DNA of 64,000 bases from contig CAZGYD010000021.1 in the NCBI GenBank assembly GCA_964530115.1, forward strand, positions 9,131-73,130, read 5' to 3'. The position numbers and the translations under genes were made by a program. The DNA is from Fen-999 sp964530115. Lineage in GTDB: Bacteria; Pseudomonadota; Gammaproteobacteria; Burkholderiales; Rhodocyclaceae. How positions within the stretch are numbered: the stretch's first letter is position 1; every line of letters begins with the position of its first letter. Below, piece after piece: positions 33,552-43,054 of this stretch. The notes under the pieces are model-generated. The model saw nothing but the letters and a program-made list of their open reading frames with translations. It made no database searches and was not told the DNA's origin.

Positions 33552-35699
33552 ATGTCATTGCATAACAAGAAACTGCCGCTGGTGGCGGCCATGATGTTGG
33601 TCGGCTTGCCCGTGCTGGCCGACGAGAAAGCCTTGCCAACCGTGAAAGTCGAGGAGGAGAAAGACAAACCAGACGGCTACCGCGCGACGACGACGCGTGT
33701 GGGCAAGACGCTGCAGGATCCGCACGACATTCCGCAGGCCGTCACCACGCTTACCAGCACGCTGCTCGACGAACAGCAGGTCGGCAGCCTGAAGGAGGCG
33801 ATGCGCAACGTCTCGGGCCTGTCGTTCAATTCAGCCGAGGGCGGCCGCTCGGGCGACAACATGAACCTGCGCGGCTTCTACACCTTCGGCGACATGTATC
33901 TCGACGGCATCCGCGATACCGCGCAGTACAACCGCGAGACCTTCAACTTCGAGCAGATCGACGTGTTGCGCGGTGCCGGCGCGATGCTCTTCGGCCGCGG
34001 CCAGGCGGGCGGCGTGATCAACATGGTCAGCAAGACGCCGCTGTCCGCCGAGCAGTACCGACTCACCGGCAGCATCGGCAGCCACGACTACCGCGAGGCG
34101 ACGGCCGATCTCAACAAGCCCTTTTCCGCGAGCACGGCACTGCGAGTCAACCTGATGCAGCGTGACGAGGGCAACTGGCGCAGCAATCCCGCCAATGGCG
34201 CCGAGCCGGAAATCCATCGCAAGGGCGCCGCACTGAGCCTCGCGCTCAACCGCGATTCGCACAACCGCTTCTGGCTGAACCACTATTACGTCGAGACCGA
34301 TGACAAGCCCGACTACGGCATCTCGTTCGATACCGCGACGCGCAGGCCGTCCAAGCGCATGCCGTCGGAGTACTACTGGGGCACCGAGCGCAACTTCGAC
34401 AAGAGCGAGACGAGCATCACGACGCTCGTAAACGAATACCGATTCTCGAGCGACAACCAACTGCGAACGCAGCTGCGGGTCGCCGACTACGAGCGCAGCT
34501 ACTGGGCCAAGACGCCGAATCTGACGACACCGCCGGCCGCCAACGGTTGGGTCGGCGGCAACCAGACGCGCACCTCGGACTATGAAACCGTCACCCTGCA
34601 ATCGGATTTCACGAAGAAGCTCAAGGCGCTGGGAATGACGCACGAATTGCTGGCTGGTGTCGAGTACCTGAAGGAGAACAGCTATCGAAAGGGCCTGCAG
34701 AACTTCGGCGGCACGACCGAGGCCAATCCTCCGGATTTCCGGCCGTACCAGGAGGCGCTCACCGGCAACCCGGTGCGCTTCAAGGGCGACTCCTACGCCG
34801 TCTATGCGCAGGATACGGTGGAGTTCGTGCGGCAATGGAAGGCAACGCTGGGCGTGCGCCGCGACGAGCTCGATGCCGAGTACAACAGCACCACATCGCC
34901 GAAACTCAAGTTCGGCGAAAACAGCTGGCGTGCCGCGCTCTCCTTCCACCCCGGCGCGGAGACGCACTACTACCTCGGCTGGAGCGATTCGTTCAGCCCG
35001 ACCGCGGACCTCTACCAACTCACCGTGCAGCCGCAGCCGCCGGAGCGCAGCGAGGTGGTCGAGCTGGGCGCGAAATGGTTGCTGCTGGACGGCGACCTGG
35101 CCTTGCGCGCGGCGCTCTACCGGGCGACGAAGACCTGGGAACGCAACACCGATCTCGAGTCGACAGCAGCGATCCTGACCAAGAGGCGCCGTACCGACGG
35201 CCTCGAGCTCGAAGCGGCGGGGCGCGTGGCCGAGCGATGGGAAGTTTTCGCCGGTGTCGCGCTGATGGATGCCGTGATCCTCGACACGGCCGAAAACATC
35301 AATGCCACCACCGGCGCCGTCACCAAGGGCAACCCGGAGTACATCGGCAAGCGCGCGCGAAACACGCCGAAATATACGTTCAATCTCTGGACGACCTACC
35401 GGCTCGGCGACGGCTGGAAGATCGGCGGCGGTGTCGAGGCCAAGGGCGATCGCCACGCCTTCAATCCGAGCGGTGCCGGCGCGGTGCCGACGCTCGATGG
35501 CCAATATCATCCGAACACGGCGCCGGCCTACGAGCGCTGGGACGTGATGCTCGCCTATGAGCGCGCGAACTGGGCAGCCCGCGTCAACGTCAAGAACGTT
35601 TTCGACAAGCTCTACTGGAGCGACGTTTACGACAACGGCGGCTTCGTGGTGCCGGGGCCCCGGCGTACAGTCATCCTGACCGGCGAGCTGAAGTTCTGA
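33552..35699 (+). CDS. TonB-dependent siderophore receptor
   Basis: A protein of 715 residues: signal peptide, TonB box region (ALPTVKVEEEKD), plug domain (HDIPQAVTTLTSTLLDEQQV, LRGAGAMLFGRGQAGGVINM) and 22-strand barrel ending in VILTGELKF. The plug pattern is of the catecholate/Fiu type. It follows hemP after 77 bp, a gap containing short CCAG tandem repeats but no obvious operator, and AAGGAG precedes the ATG. Confidence 0.9.
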   Translation: MSLHNKKLPLVAAMMLVGLPVLADEKALPTVKVEEEKDKPDGYRATTTRVGKTLQDPHDIPQAVTTLTSTLLDEQQVGSLKEAMRNVSGLSFNSAEGGRSGDNMNLRGFYTFGDMYLDGIRDTAQYNRETFNFEQIDVLRGAGAMLFGRGQAGGVINMVSKTPLSAEQYRLTGSIGSHDYREATADLNKPFSASTALRVNLMQRDEGNWRSNPANGAEPEIHRKGAALSLALNRDSHNRFWLNHYYVETDDKPDYGISFDTATRRPSKRMPSEYYWGTERNFDKSETSITTLVNEYRFSSDNQLRTQLRVADYERSYWAKTPNLTTPPAANGWVGGNQTRTSDYETVTLQSDFTKKLKALGMTHELLAGVEYLKENSYRKGLQNFGGTTEANPPDFRPYQEALTGNPVRFKGDSYAVYAQDTVEFVRQWKATLGVRRDELDAEYNSTTSPKLKFGENSWRAALSFHPGAETHYYLGWSDSFSPTADLYQLTVQPQPPERSEVVELGAKWLLLDGDLALRAALYRATKTWERNTDLESTAAILTKRRRTDGLELEAAGRVAERWEVFAGVALMDAVILDTAENINATTGAVTKGNPEYIGKRARNTPKYTFNLWTTYRLGDGWKIGGGVEAKGDRHAFNPSGAGAVPTLDGQYHPNTAPAYERWDVMLAYERANWAARVNVKNVFDKLYWSDVYDNGGFVVPGPRRTVILTGELKF

Positions 35700-35701
35700 C
35701 C

Positions 35702-36826
35702 ATGCGGCGCCGTGACTTTCTCCAGGGCATGTCGGCTGGCGCGGCGCTTGCAGCGCTGCCCCAACTCGCGACGGCCGACGAGACGAACCGACGGGCCGTC
35801 ATCGGCGCCGCCTGGCGCGGCCCGAAACCAACCGATGCCAACTTCGCCGGTGTGCTCGACGCGGACTGGGAGGCGAAAACCCTTTCCATCCGCTACGCGG
35901 TTCCGCTGCCGACACGGCCGCACGGCCTCGTCGCCGAGGCTGGCGGCGGCCTGCTGGTGGCGGGCGTGCGCCCCGGCGGCTGGCTGTTGCGCTGCGATGG
36001 CGTAGGTCGCGTCACGCAGCGGTTCGATGTCGAACGCGAGGGCCCGTGCCGGCTCGCCGGCCACATGATTGAAGCAGGCGAACGGTTGTTCACCACGGAA
36101 ACCGATTTCGCGACCGGCCGCGGGCGCGTCGGCGTGCGTGAGCGCGAAAGCCTGAAGAAGATCGCCGAATGGGACACGCATGGCATCGATCCCCACCAGT
36201 TGCTCTTCGACGGACGCGGCGACATCATGGTCGCGAATGGCGGCGTGCCGCGCACGATCGAGGACAGGAAATTCGATCTGCAGCGCATGGATTCGTCGCT
36301 CGTACGGCTCGACGGTGAAAGCGGTCGTCTGCTCGGACAGTGGCGCCTCGAAGATCGCCGGCTGTCGATGCGCCATATCGCCTGGACTCAGCCGTCGCAA
36401 CACGCCAGGCCGTTGCTCGGCATCGCCTTGCAGGCGGAGCATGCGGGGGCGGACGAGCGCGCCGCCGCGCCGGTGCTCGCCGTGTTCGACGGCGAGCGAC
36501 TCTTCGTGCCGACGACGGCCAACGACGGCGTCGGCTACTGCGGTGACATCGCGCCGGCCTACCGGGGCGGTTTCGTCGTTTCCAGCCATCGATCGGCTCA
36601 GGCCCTGCTCTGGCATCCCGGCGTGCCGGAAAAGCTTCAACCGGTCGTCAAACTTCAGGAAGCCTATGCGCTCGCCCCCTGGCATGGCCCCGGGCGCGGC
36701 GGCGGCGTCCTCGTCGCCACGGCGTTTGGCCTGGGTCGCTGGCACCCCGAAGCGCCGCCCATGCTCCTGCCCTGGCCGAAGCCGATGGTGCTCGACAACC
36801 ACTGGGTGCTGATGGAGGAAGCGTAG
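35702..36826 (+). CDS. DUF1513 (beta-propeller-like) Tat-exported protein
   Basis: A protein of 374 residues with a Tat signal (RRRDFLQGMSAGAALAAL) and segments HDPQ-like HGIDPHQLLFDGRGDIMVAN, FVPTTANDGVGYCGD and FVVSSHRSAQALLWHP typical of DUF1513. In other genomes DUF1513 accompanies imelysin/EfeO-type iron genes; no imelysin is present here. Two bp after the receptor, last gene of the iron operon. A degenerate dispersed repeat lies at 36383-36406. Confidence 0.8.
   Translation: MRRRDFLQGMSAGAALAALPQLATADETNRRAVIGAAWRGPKPTDANFAGVLDADWEAKTLSIRYAVPLPTRPHGLVAEAGGGLLVAGVRPGGWLLRCDGVGRVTQRFDVEREGPCRLAGHMIEAGERLFTTETDFATGRGRVGVRERESLKKIAEWDTHGIDPHQLLFDGRGDIMVANGGVPRTIEDRKFDLQRMDSSLVRLDGESGRLLGQWRLEDRRLSMRHIAWTQPSQHARPLLGIALQAEHAGADERAAAPVLAVFDGERLFVPTTANDGVGYCGDIAPAYRGGFVVSSHRSAQALLWHPGVPEKLQPVVKLQEAYALAPWHGPGRGGGVLVATAFGLGRWHPEAPPMLLPWPKPMVLDNHWVLMEEA
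36383..36406 (-). repeat. Host dispersed 24-bp repeat, copy 6 (degenerate, inside DUF1513 gene)
   Basis: ACTCAGCCGTCGCAACACGCC matches the consensus, with the AAA end lost. It lies in a different reading frame from the other intragenic copies. Confidence 0.6.
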
Positions 36827-36853
36827 ATCGGGAACCCCGGCGGCGCGCTTCGT

Positions 36854-37924
36854 TCAATCCCACGCCAGCGCGCCGCCGGTCTGGTATTCGGTGACGCGCG
36901 TCTCGAAGAAGTTCTTCTCCTTCCTCAGATTGACCTGCTCGTCGAGCCACGGCAGCACGTTGGGCGCGCCGGGGAAAGGCTCGGGCAGGCCGACCTGGCG
37001 TGCGCGGCGGTTGGCGATGTGGCGGAACTGGCCGAGGTGCAGCTCCGCCGAGTAGCCGAGGATCGGCTCGCGCAGGATGTGCTTCGCGTAGGCGGCTTCG
37101 GCAGCCTCGCACTCCTGCCACATGGCCGCGACTGCGGCCGCATCGAGGGCGAGCGCCTCTTCGTCGAGGATCTGGCGGATCACGCGCAGGCCGAAGCCGC
37201 AGTGGAGCACCTCGTCGCGCATGATGTATTGCAACTGCTCGGCCGCGCCCTTCATCAGGCCGCGCCGCTGCAGCGCGAAGATCGGCGAGAAGCCGTTGTA
37301 GAACCAGCAGCCTTCGAAGACGGCGGCGAAGAAGAGGTAGGAGAGCGCGAATTCGTGGAGGTTGTCGCGGTCGCGCAGATCGAGATCCGAGCGCAGCACG
37401 CGCTCGAGCCGCCGGTTGGCGATGGCGATCTTGGCCGCGATTTCGGGCACGACGCGGTAGCGGTTGTAGATCTCGCCCTGGTCGAGGTTGAGCGTTTCGA
37501 TGCAGTGCTGGTAGGTCCAGGTGTGCAGCGCTTCCTCATAGACCTGGCGCGCCTGGTAGATCTGCAGCTCCGGCGCGCTCATCTTCTCCATCACTGCGAG
37601 GCCGATGTTGCGCATGGCCAGGATGTCGGCGGTGGTGAGGTAGGCCAGCACGTTCTCGAAGACGTGGCGCTCGGCGGGCGTCAGGCGGTGGTGGTAGTCA
37701 TGGACGTCCTGCGCCATGTTGATTTCGAGCGGCGTCCAGTGGTTGCGGTTGGCCTTGAGGAACCACTCCCAGGCCCACGGGTAGCGGAAGGGCGCGAGCT
37801 GGTTGATGTCGGTGAGGCCATTGACCACGCGCTTGTCGGCGGCGCGCACGGGCGCCAGCACCGGCGCGGTTGCGGCCACCGGTGCGGACGAGGGGGCATC
37901 GCCCCATTCGAGACGGGCGTTCAT
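36854..37924 (-). CDS. nrdB: Class Ia ribonucleotide reductase beta subunit
   Basis: A protein of 356 residues holding the di-iron/tyrosyl radical cofactor. Asp100, Glu131, His134 and Tyr138 have the same spacing as Asp84, Glu115, His118 and Tyr122 of E. coli NrdB, so a tyrosyl radical is expected. The C-terminal ligands are in FAAVFEGCWFY and RDEVLHCGFG. ATG overlaps the nrdA stop (ATGA). Confidence 0.95.
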   Translation of the reverse strand: MNARLEWGDAPSSAPVAATAPVLAPVRAADKRVVNGLTDINQLAPFRYPWAWEWFLKANRNHWTPLEINMAQDVHDYHHRLTPAERHVFENVLAYLTTADILAMRNIGLAVMEKMSAPELQIYQARQVYEEALHTWTYQHCIETLNLDQGEIYNRYRVVPEIAAKIAIANRRLERVLRSDLDLRDRDNLHEFALSYLFFAAVFEGCWFYNGFSPIFALQRRGLMKGAAEQLQYIMRDEVLHCGFGLRVIRQILDEEALALDAAAVAAMWQECEAAEAAYAKHILREPILGYSAELHLGQFRHIANRRARQVGLPEPFPGAPNVLPWLDEQVNLRKEKNFFETRVTEYQTGGALAWD

Positions 37925-40641
37925 TGGCAGGCCTCGCAGCTTGGATCAACGATGGAGCAGAACTTCGGCGCGGAGTCGGCGCGTTCGCCATCGACGGACT
38001 TCTCGGCCTGCGAGGCGCCGAGCGTGCGCAGGTAGTAGGTGGTCTTGAGGCCCCGCCGCCAGGCAAGCTTGTAGAGCTCGTCGAGCTTCCTGCCCGAGGC
38101 TTGCGCCACGTAGAGGTTCAGCGACTGCGCCTGGTCGATCCATTTCTGCCGGCGCGCGGCGGCTTCCACGAGCCAGACGGGATCGATCTCGAAGGCCGTG
38201 GCGAAGCGGTGCCTGACGTCTTCCGGCACCCGGTCGATCCGGGCGAGCTGTCCGTCGAAGTACTTCAGGTCGGCGGCCATCACTTCGTCCCAGAGGCCGA
38301 GCGATTTGAGTTCGGCGACGAGGTGCGGGTTGACGACGGTGAACTCGCCCGAGAGGTTCGACTTCACATAGAGGTTTTGATAGACCGGTTCGATCGACGG
38401 GAAGACACCGACGATGTTGGCGATCGTCGCGGTCGGCGCCACGGCGATGCAGTTCGAGTTGCGCATGCCGTGGCGGCGGAGGCGTTCGCGCAGCGTACTC
38501 CAGTCGAGTGTAAAGCCGTCGTCGACTTCGACGTCGCCGCCGCGTTCCTCGCGCAGGCGGGCGACGGTCTCGTGCGGCAGGATGCCACGCGACCAGTCGC
38601 TGCCCTCGTAGCTCGGGTATTTGCCGCGCTCTTCGGCGAGTTCGGTCGAGGCGAGATAGGCGTAGTAGCAGACCGCCTCCATCGTCCGGTCGGCAAATTC
38701 GACCGCCGCCTCGCTGGCGTACGGGAGACCCAGGCGCATCAGGCAGTCGGCGAAGCCCATGATGCCAAGCCCGACCGGCCGGTGGCGCAGGTTGCTGCGC
38801 CGGGCCTTCGGGCTTGCGTAGTAGTTGAGGTCGATGACGTTGTCGAGCATGCGCATGGCCGTGCGGATCGTGCGCGCGAGCTTGTCGTGATCGAGCCGGC
38901 CATCGGCGAGATGGGCGGCGAGGTTGACCGAGCCGAGGTTGCAGACGGCGGTCTCCGTGTCCGAGGTATTGAGCGTGATCTCGGTGCAGAGGTTGGAGCC
39001 GTGGATCACGCCGGCGTGGCGCTGCGGCGAACGGACGTTGCAGGCGTCCTTGAACGTGAGCCAGGGGTGGCCGGTCTCGAAGAGCATGGTCAGCGTGCGG
39101 CGCCAGAGCTGGACGGCGGAAACCTGCTTGCAGAGCTTGATCTCGCCGCGCGCGGCCTTCTCCTCGTAGGCCGTGTAGGCGGCCTCGAAGTCGCGGCCGT
39201 AGATGTCGTGGAGATCCGGCACGTCGGACGGCGAGAAGAGCGTCCAAGGGCCATCGGCAATGACGCGCTTCATGAACAGATCGGGGATCCACAGGGCAGT
39301 GTTCATGTCGTGGCAGCGCCGGCGCTCGTCGCCGGTGTTCTTCCTGAGCTCGATGAACTCCTCGACGTCGAGGTGCCAGGCCTCGAGATAGGCGCACACC
39401 GCGCCCTTCCTCTTGCCGCCCTGATTGACCGCCACCGCCGTGTCGTTGACCACCTTGAGGAAGGGGATCACGCCCTGGCTCTTGCCGTTGGTGCCGCGGA
39501 TGTGGCTGCCCAGCGCGCGCACCGGGGTCCAGTCGTTGCCCAGGCCGCCGGCATACTTTTGCAGCAGCGCGTTCTCGCGGATCGCCGAAAAGATGCCATC
39601 GAGATCGTCGCTGACCGTGGTCAGGTAACACGAGGAGAGCTGCGGGTGCCGCGTGCCGCTGTTGAACAGCGTCGGCGTCGAGCACATGAAGTCGAAGGAG
39701 GAGATGAGGTCGTAGAACTCGACGGCGCGCGCCTCGCGATCCACTTCGTCGAGCGCCAGACCCATCGCCACGCGCATGAAGAACAGCTGCGGCGTCTCGA
39801 TCCGGCGGCCGTCGATGTGCAGGAGATAGCGGTCGTAGAGCGTCTGCAGCCCAAGATAGTTGAATTGCCGGTCGCGCTCGGGGCGCAGCGCCGCGGCCAG
39901 CCGCGGCAGATCGAATTCGCCGAGGCGCGCGTCGAGCAGCCCGGCATCGATGCCGAGCCTGACGAAACGCGGGAAGTAGTCGGCGAGCGGCTCGGGCGCG
40001 CCGGCGAAGATCTCGCGCTCCAGCGCCTGCAGCTGCAGTCGTGCGGCGACGTGGCCGTAGTTCGGCTCGCGCTCGATCAAGGTCCGCGCCGCGAGGACGA
40101 GGGCATGGTCGAGCTCGGCCGCCGCGACGCCGTCGTAGAGGCTCTTCCAGGCCAGCTCGAACACCCGCGTCGGCTCGGTGTCGGCAAGCCCCGCACAGGC
40201 GGTGTCGATACGGGCGAGCAGCCCGGAACGGTCGATCGGCCGGCGGGCGCCGTTCTCGACGACGTGCAGCACCGGGCCGGCCGCGGCCTCGGCAGAGGCG
40301 GCCCGCATCGAGGCCCGCTTCTCCCGATAGAGCACGTAGGCGCGGGCGACGTCGTGGCAGCCGGCGCGCATCAGCGCCAGTTCGACCTGGTCCTGGATGT
40401 CTTCGATGTGCACCGTGCCGCCATCGGGCAGCCGCCGCGTCAGGGCGCGGACGACGTCGCCGGTGAGCCGGGCGATGAGTTCCCGCACACGGCTCGAGGC
40501 GGCCGCCTCGCCGCCCTCGACGGCGATGAAGGCCTTGCCCATGGCCACGGCGATCTTTTCGGGGTTGAAGGGAACGGCTTCGCCGGTGCGGCGGATGACC
40601 TGGTACTGCGCCAGGCTCAGATCGACAGGGGCGCGATCCAC
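37921..40641 (-). CDS. nrdA: Class Ia ribonucleotide reductase alpha subunit
   Basis: A protein of 906 residues with an N-terminal ATP-cone (about 8-100, VIRRTGEAVPFNPEKIAVAM) for allosteric control, the catalytic barrel (SSCYLTTVSDDLDGIFSAI, NLCTEITLNTSDTETAVCNL) and a C-terminal redox pair (CSIVDPSCEACQ). The GTG start at 40641 follows GAGGAG. Expression appears controlled by a B12 riboswitch and by NrdR boxes upstream, implying that the cell also has a B12-dependent class II enzyme. Confidence 0.95.
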   Translation of the reverse strand: MDRAPVDLSLAQYQVIRRTGEAVPFNPEKIAVAMGKAFIAVEGGEAAASSRVRELIARLTGDVVRALTRRLPDGGTVHIEDIQDQVELALMRAGCHDVARAYVLYREKRASMRAASAEAAAGPVLHVVENGARRPIDRSGLLARIDTACAGLADTEPTRVFELAWKSLYDGVAAAELDHALVLAARTLIEREPNYGHVAARLQLQALEREIFAGAPEPLADYFPRFVRLGIDAGLLDARLGEFDLPRLAAALRPERDRQFNYLGLQTLYDRYLLHIDGRRIETPQLFFMRVAMGLALDEVDREARAVEFYDLISSFDFMCSTPTLFNSGTRHPQLSSCYLTTVSDDLDGIFSAIRENALLQKYAGGLGNDWTPVRALGSHIRGTNGKSQGVIPFLKVVNDTAVAVNQGGKRKGAVCAYLEAWHLDVEEFIELRKNTGDERRRCHDMNTALWIPDLFMKRVIADGPWTLFSPSDVPDLHDIYGRDFEAAYTAYEEKAARGEIKLCKQVSAVQLWRRTLTMLFETGHPWLTFKDACNVRSPQRHAGVIHGSNLCTEITLNTSDTETAVCNLGSVNLAAHLADGRLDHDKLARTIRTAMRMLDNVIDLNYYASPKARRSNLRHRPVGLGIMGFADCLMRLGLPYASEAAVEFADRTMEAVCYYAYLASTELAEERGKYPSYEGSDWSRGILPHETVARLREERGGDVEVDDGFTLDWSTLRERLRRHGMRNSNCIAVAPTATIANIVGVFPSIEPVYQNLYVKSNLSGEFTVVNPHLVAELKSLGLWDEVMAADLKYFDGQLARIDRVPEDVRHRFATAFEIDPVWLVEAAARRQKWIDQAQSLNLYVAQASGRKLDELYKLAWRRGLKTTYYLRTLGASQAEKSVDGERADSAPKFCSIVDPSCEACQ

Positions 40642-40784
40642 GCGTGCTCTCCTCGTGACGGAAGGGGACGGGGAGGCGGGGCGAAGCGCATCCCGGCGTA
40701 CGTGCCGGGCGTGCAAACGCCAGCGGATCGGAAAGCGATCGTCATGGTCACCTGCCGGGGGCACCCCGCCCCAAACGAACGGTT

Positions 40785-41010
40785 GCGAATGCCGCGGCAG
40801 GTCTCCTGGCTTCCGGCTCGGTCGCCCCGCGCCGCCTTCCCGGGATCTTCCCAGTGGCATGAATGGCGCAAGGCTCGCCGGTCACAGTTGCGGGGGCAGC
40901 CCCGGATTCCGGACACGCGGTCCGTCACCGGATTCCCTCTTCGCGCCCCGTCCGGAACGAACGGGGCGACCGCGACGCTGCCGGTGCCCGGACGGCGGCA
41001 CCGGTCGCGG
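40785..41010 (-). promoter_or_regulatory. Cobalamin (B12) riboswitch upstream of nrdAB
   Basis: Read on the minus strand, the B12 box AAGCCAGGAGACCTGC (complement of 40797-40812, with one C changed in its flank) is present, with the upstream conserved core GGGGCTGCCCCCGCAACTGT (complement of about 40885-40904) and GGAATCCGGTGACGG. The 5' side starts with the hairpin GGTGCC/GGCACC near 41000. It lies in the leader of nrdA, about 140 bp before the start. By analogy with Streptomyces nrdABS it would repress class Ia reductase when B12 is available. Confidence 0.88.
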
Positions 41011-41046
41011 AACTCTACGCCCGTGCCGGCGGGCGGTCAAGAGCAC

Positions 41047-41093
41047 CCACAAGATATGGTGCCGGAACCGCTTGATGACACTACATCTTGTGG
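41047..41093 (-). promoter_or_regulatory. Tandem NrdR boxes
   Basis: CCACAAGATATGGTGC (41047-41062) and ACACTACATCTTGTGG (41078-41093) both fit the NrdR box pattern (ACACWATATATWGTGT-like). Their starts are 31 bp apart, three helical turns, the usual arrangement for NrdR tetramers over an nrd promoter. They lie just upstream of the riboswitch. Confidence 0.75.
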
Positions 41094-41102
41094 GCCATGG
41101 GC

Positions 41103-41453
41103 TCAGGCGGGAGACTTTCTGCCCAGCCAGCCGGTCAGCGCGTAGAAAAGGACGACGGCGCCGACGAAGCCGGCGCCATAGACGAGGCCGATCAGAAACC
41201 AGTCGGCAGGGCCGCCGGCGTCGGTGAATCCCGAGGAGGAGACCTTGGCCATCAGCACCAGGGCCGCCACGCCGCCGAAGAGGCCGGCGATTTCGGCCCT
41301 GACCAGGCGTGTCGAGACGACGCCCTTCTCGCGGACGATCAGGCCGATGAAAGCCGCGGTGGCGGCGATCGAGACGAGGACCAGGATCCAGAGCAGAGGA
41401 CCGAGCATCTCCTGGAACACGGCGAGGAAGACGAGCGGGTCGAGTTCTTTCAT
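41103..41453 (-). CDS. Small membrane protein (DUF5368-like)
   Basis: A protein of 116 residues with three hydrophobic helices, beginning MKELDPLVFLAVFQEMLGPL, a pattern remembered from DUF5368. It follows the SQR-like flavoprotein by 13 bp and may be its membrane anchor or quinone-site partner. Function unknown. Confidence 0.65.
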   Translation of the reverse strand: MKELDPLVFLAVFQEMLGPLLWILVLVSIAATAAFIGLIVREKGVVSTRLVRAEIAGLFGGVAALVLMAKVSSSGFTDAGGPADWFLIGLVYGAGFVGAVVLFYALTGWLGRKSPA

Positions 41454-41466
41454 GTTCGGGCTCCTT

Positions 41467-42801
41467 TCAGGCGCGGCCGCGCAGCATGGCGAGGTAGGTG
41501 GGCTTGAGGGCCATCGTCTTCATGACCCAGGAGATCCAGAGCTCCTCGAGCGGCGCGATCACGCCCGGGAAGGACTGGACGAGGTTGTTGTCGTAGTCGA
41601 ACTCGATCAGCATGGCCTGGCCGAGCCGTGTGATCAGCGGGCACGAGGTGTAACCCTCGTAGGCGGACTTCGCCTCCTTGCCCGAGATGGTCGCCAGCAG
41701 ATGGTCGACGGCGACGGGCACCTGCCACTTGACGCTCGCGGCGGTCTTGCCCTTGGGCACGCCGGCGACGTCGCCGACGGCGAAGACGTTGGCATAACGC
41801 GGATGGCGCAGCGTCCGCTTGTCCGTCTCGATCCAGCCATCTGCCGCCAGCGGTCCGTCGGCCCAGGGCAGCGGACTGTTGCGCACTGCGTCCGGCGCCC
41901 GCTGGGGCGGAATCACATTGATGAAATCGTAGGGCTGCTCGACGCTGCCTTCCGGCGTCCGGAAGGTGGCGATGCGCCGGCCCGGATCGATGGCCTGGAG
42001 CACACGGTCGTACTGGACCTTGACGCCGCGGTCCTTGAACAGCATACGTACCTTTTCGGAGACGATGGGCACGCTGAAGAGCGCCTTGTTGTGCGCGTTG
42101 TAGATGAGCTCGGCCTTGCCGCGCATGCCGGCACGGCGCAGGCGGTCGTCGGTGATGAAGGTGTATTTGAGCGGCGCGCCCGCGCATTTCATCTCGGTCG
42201 GCGGGCGCAGGAACACGCCGACGCCGCCGCTTTCGGCGAACTTCGCCATCGCCTGCCACGTGGCCTCGGCGCCGGCGGGGCTGTGATAGACGCTGCCCAG
42301 GCCATTCTTGCCGATCAGGCCGACGTCCATGCCCGGGATCGCGTCGTAGTCGAGCTTGAGGCCGGTGGCGACGATCAGGAAGTCATAAGGTACCGGCGTG
42401 CCGCGCTCGGTGACGATGCGATTTCCCTCGGGGTCGAACTCGGCGACGCGCTCTTCGATGAGCTCGACGCCGGCCGGGAGGTAATCGCGCGTGGCCGAGA
42501 TCACATAGTCCCTCGGTTTGATGCCCGCAGCCACGAGCGTGAAGCCCGGCTGGTAGAAATGCTCCTTGCGCGCGTCGACGAGGGTGATCCGCGCGCCGTC
42601 GAGCCGGCGCGCGAGCTGCGAGGCCGCCGCGAGGCCGGCCGCACCGGCGCCGGCAATGACGATGCGCGCGCCGGTCTTGACCGGGTCGGTCGCGGCCTGT
42701 GCGGATGTTGCCAGCAGGCCGGCGCCTCCGGCGGCGCAGAGTTTCAGGAAATCCCGCCGGCTGCCGAGGTGCGCCGGGGGACGCGGCGAGGAAGTGCTCA
42801 T
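41467..42801 (-). CDS. Sulfide:quinone oxidoreductase-like flavoprotein, Tat-exported
   Basis: A protein of 444 residues with a Tat signal (SRRDFLKLCAAGGAGLLATS), an FAD-binding GAGAAGLAAA motif and GDVAGVPKGKTAASVKWQVP near the C-terminus. Two cysteines in MKCAGAPLKY and YTSCPLITRLGQ are placed like redox cysteines of sulfide:quinone oxidoreductases. Likely oxidises sulfide or a related thiol in the periplasm and passes electrons to quinone. It diverges from ahpC; the gap contains an AT-rich promoter (TTATTTAATCATACACT). Confidence 0.8.
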   Translation of the reverse strand: MSTSSPRPPAHLGSRRDFLKLCAAGGAGLLATSAQAATDPVKTGARIVIAGAGAAGLAAASQLARRLDGARITLVDARKEHFYQPGFTLVAAGIKPRDYVISATRDYLPAGVELIEERVAEFDPEGNRIVTERGTPVPYDFLIVATGLKLDYDAIPGMDVGLIGKNGLGSVYHSPAGAEATWQAMAKFAESGGVGVFLRPPTEMKCAGAPLKYTFITDDRLRRAGMRGKAELIYNAHNKALFSVPIVSEKVRMLFKDRGVKVQYDRVLQAIDPGRRIATFRTPEGSVEQPYDFINVIPPQRAPDAVRNSPLPWADGPLAADGWIETDKRTLRHPRYANVFAVGDVAGVPKGKTAASVKWQVPVAVDHLLATISGKEAKSAYEGYTSCPLITRLGQAMLIEFDYDNNLVQSFPGVIAPLEELWISWVMKTMALKPTYLAMLRGRA

Positions 42802-42941
42802 GAACTGCTCCTGTCGGGGTTGGGGTCGTTAGAAATAATTATTATTTAATCATACACTGATAAATGGCCGGTGCGGGGTGGCGCCTTGGTTTCGCGGTTT
42901 CCCGGAAAGATGGGGCGAGATTCCGGGGGGCGCGGCTGAGG

Positions 42942-42978
42942 ATAGGCGAAGACTATCCATAGCATTGCAGCAATCAAT
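42942..42978. promoter_or_regulatory. OxyR operator upstream of ahpC
   Basis: ATAG-n7-CTAT-n7-ATTG-n7-CAAT with exact spacing, 77 bp before the ahpC start. Confidence 0.85.
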
Positions 42979-43054
42979 TGGTGCAATGCACCAGGGGCCC
43001 TTATGATTCGCCCCATCGCGTTTCCCAACCCTTGTTTCTCGAAGGAGCCTACCG

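Noticed and set aside
37870..41145. A 1,091-codon plus-strand open frame over nrdAB
   Set aside because: Antisense to nrdA and nrdB with all catalytic residues in place, and it reads through the riboswitch. High G+C alone explains the lack of stops.
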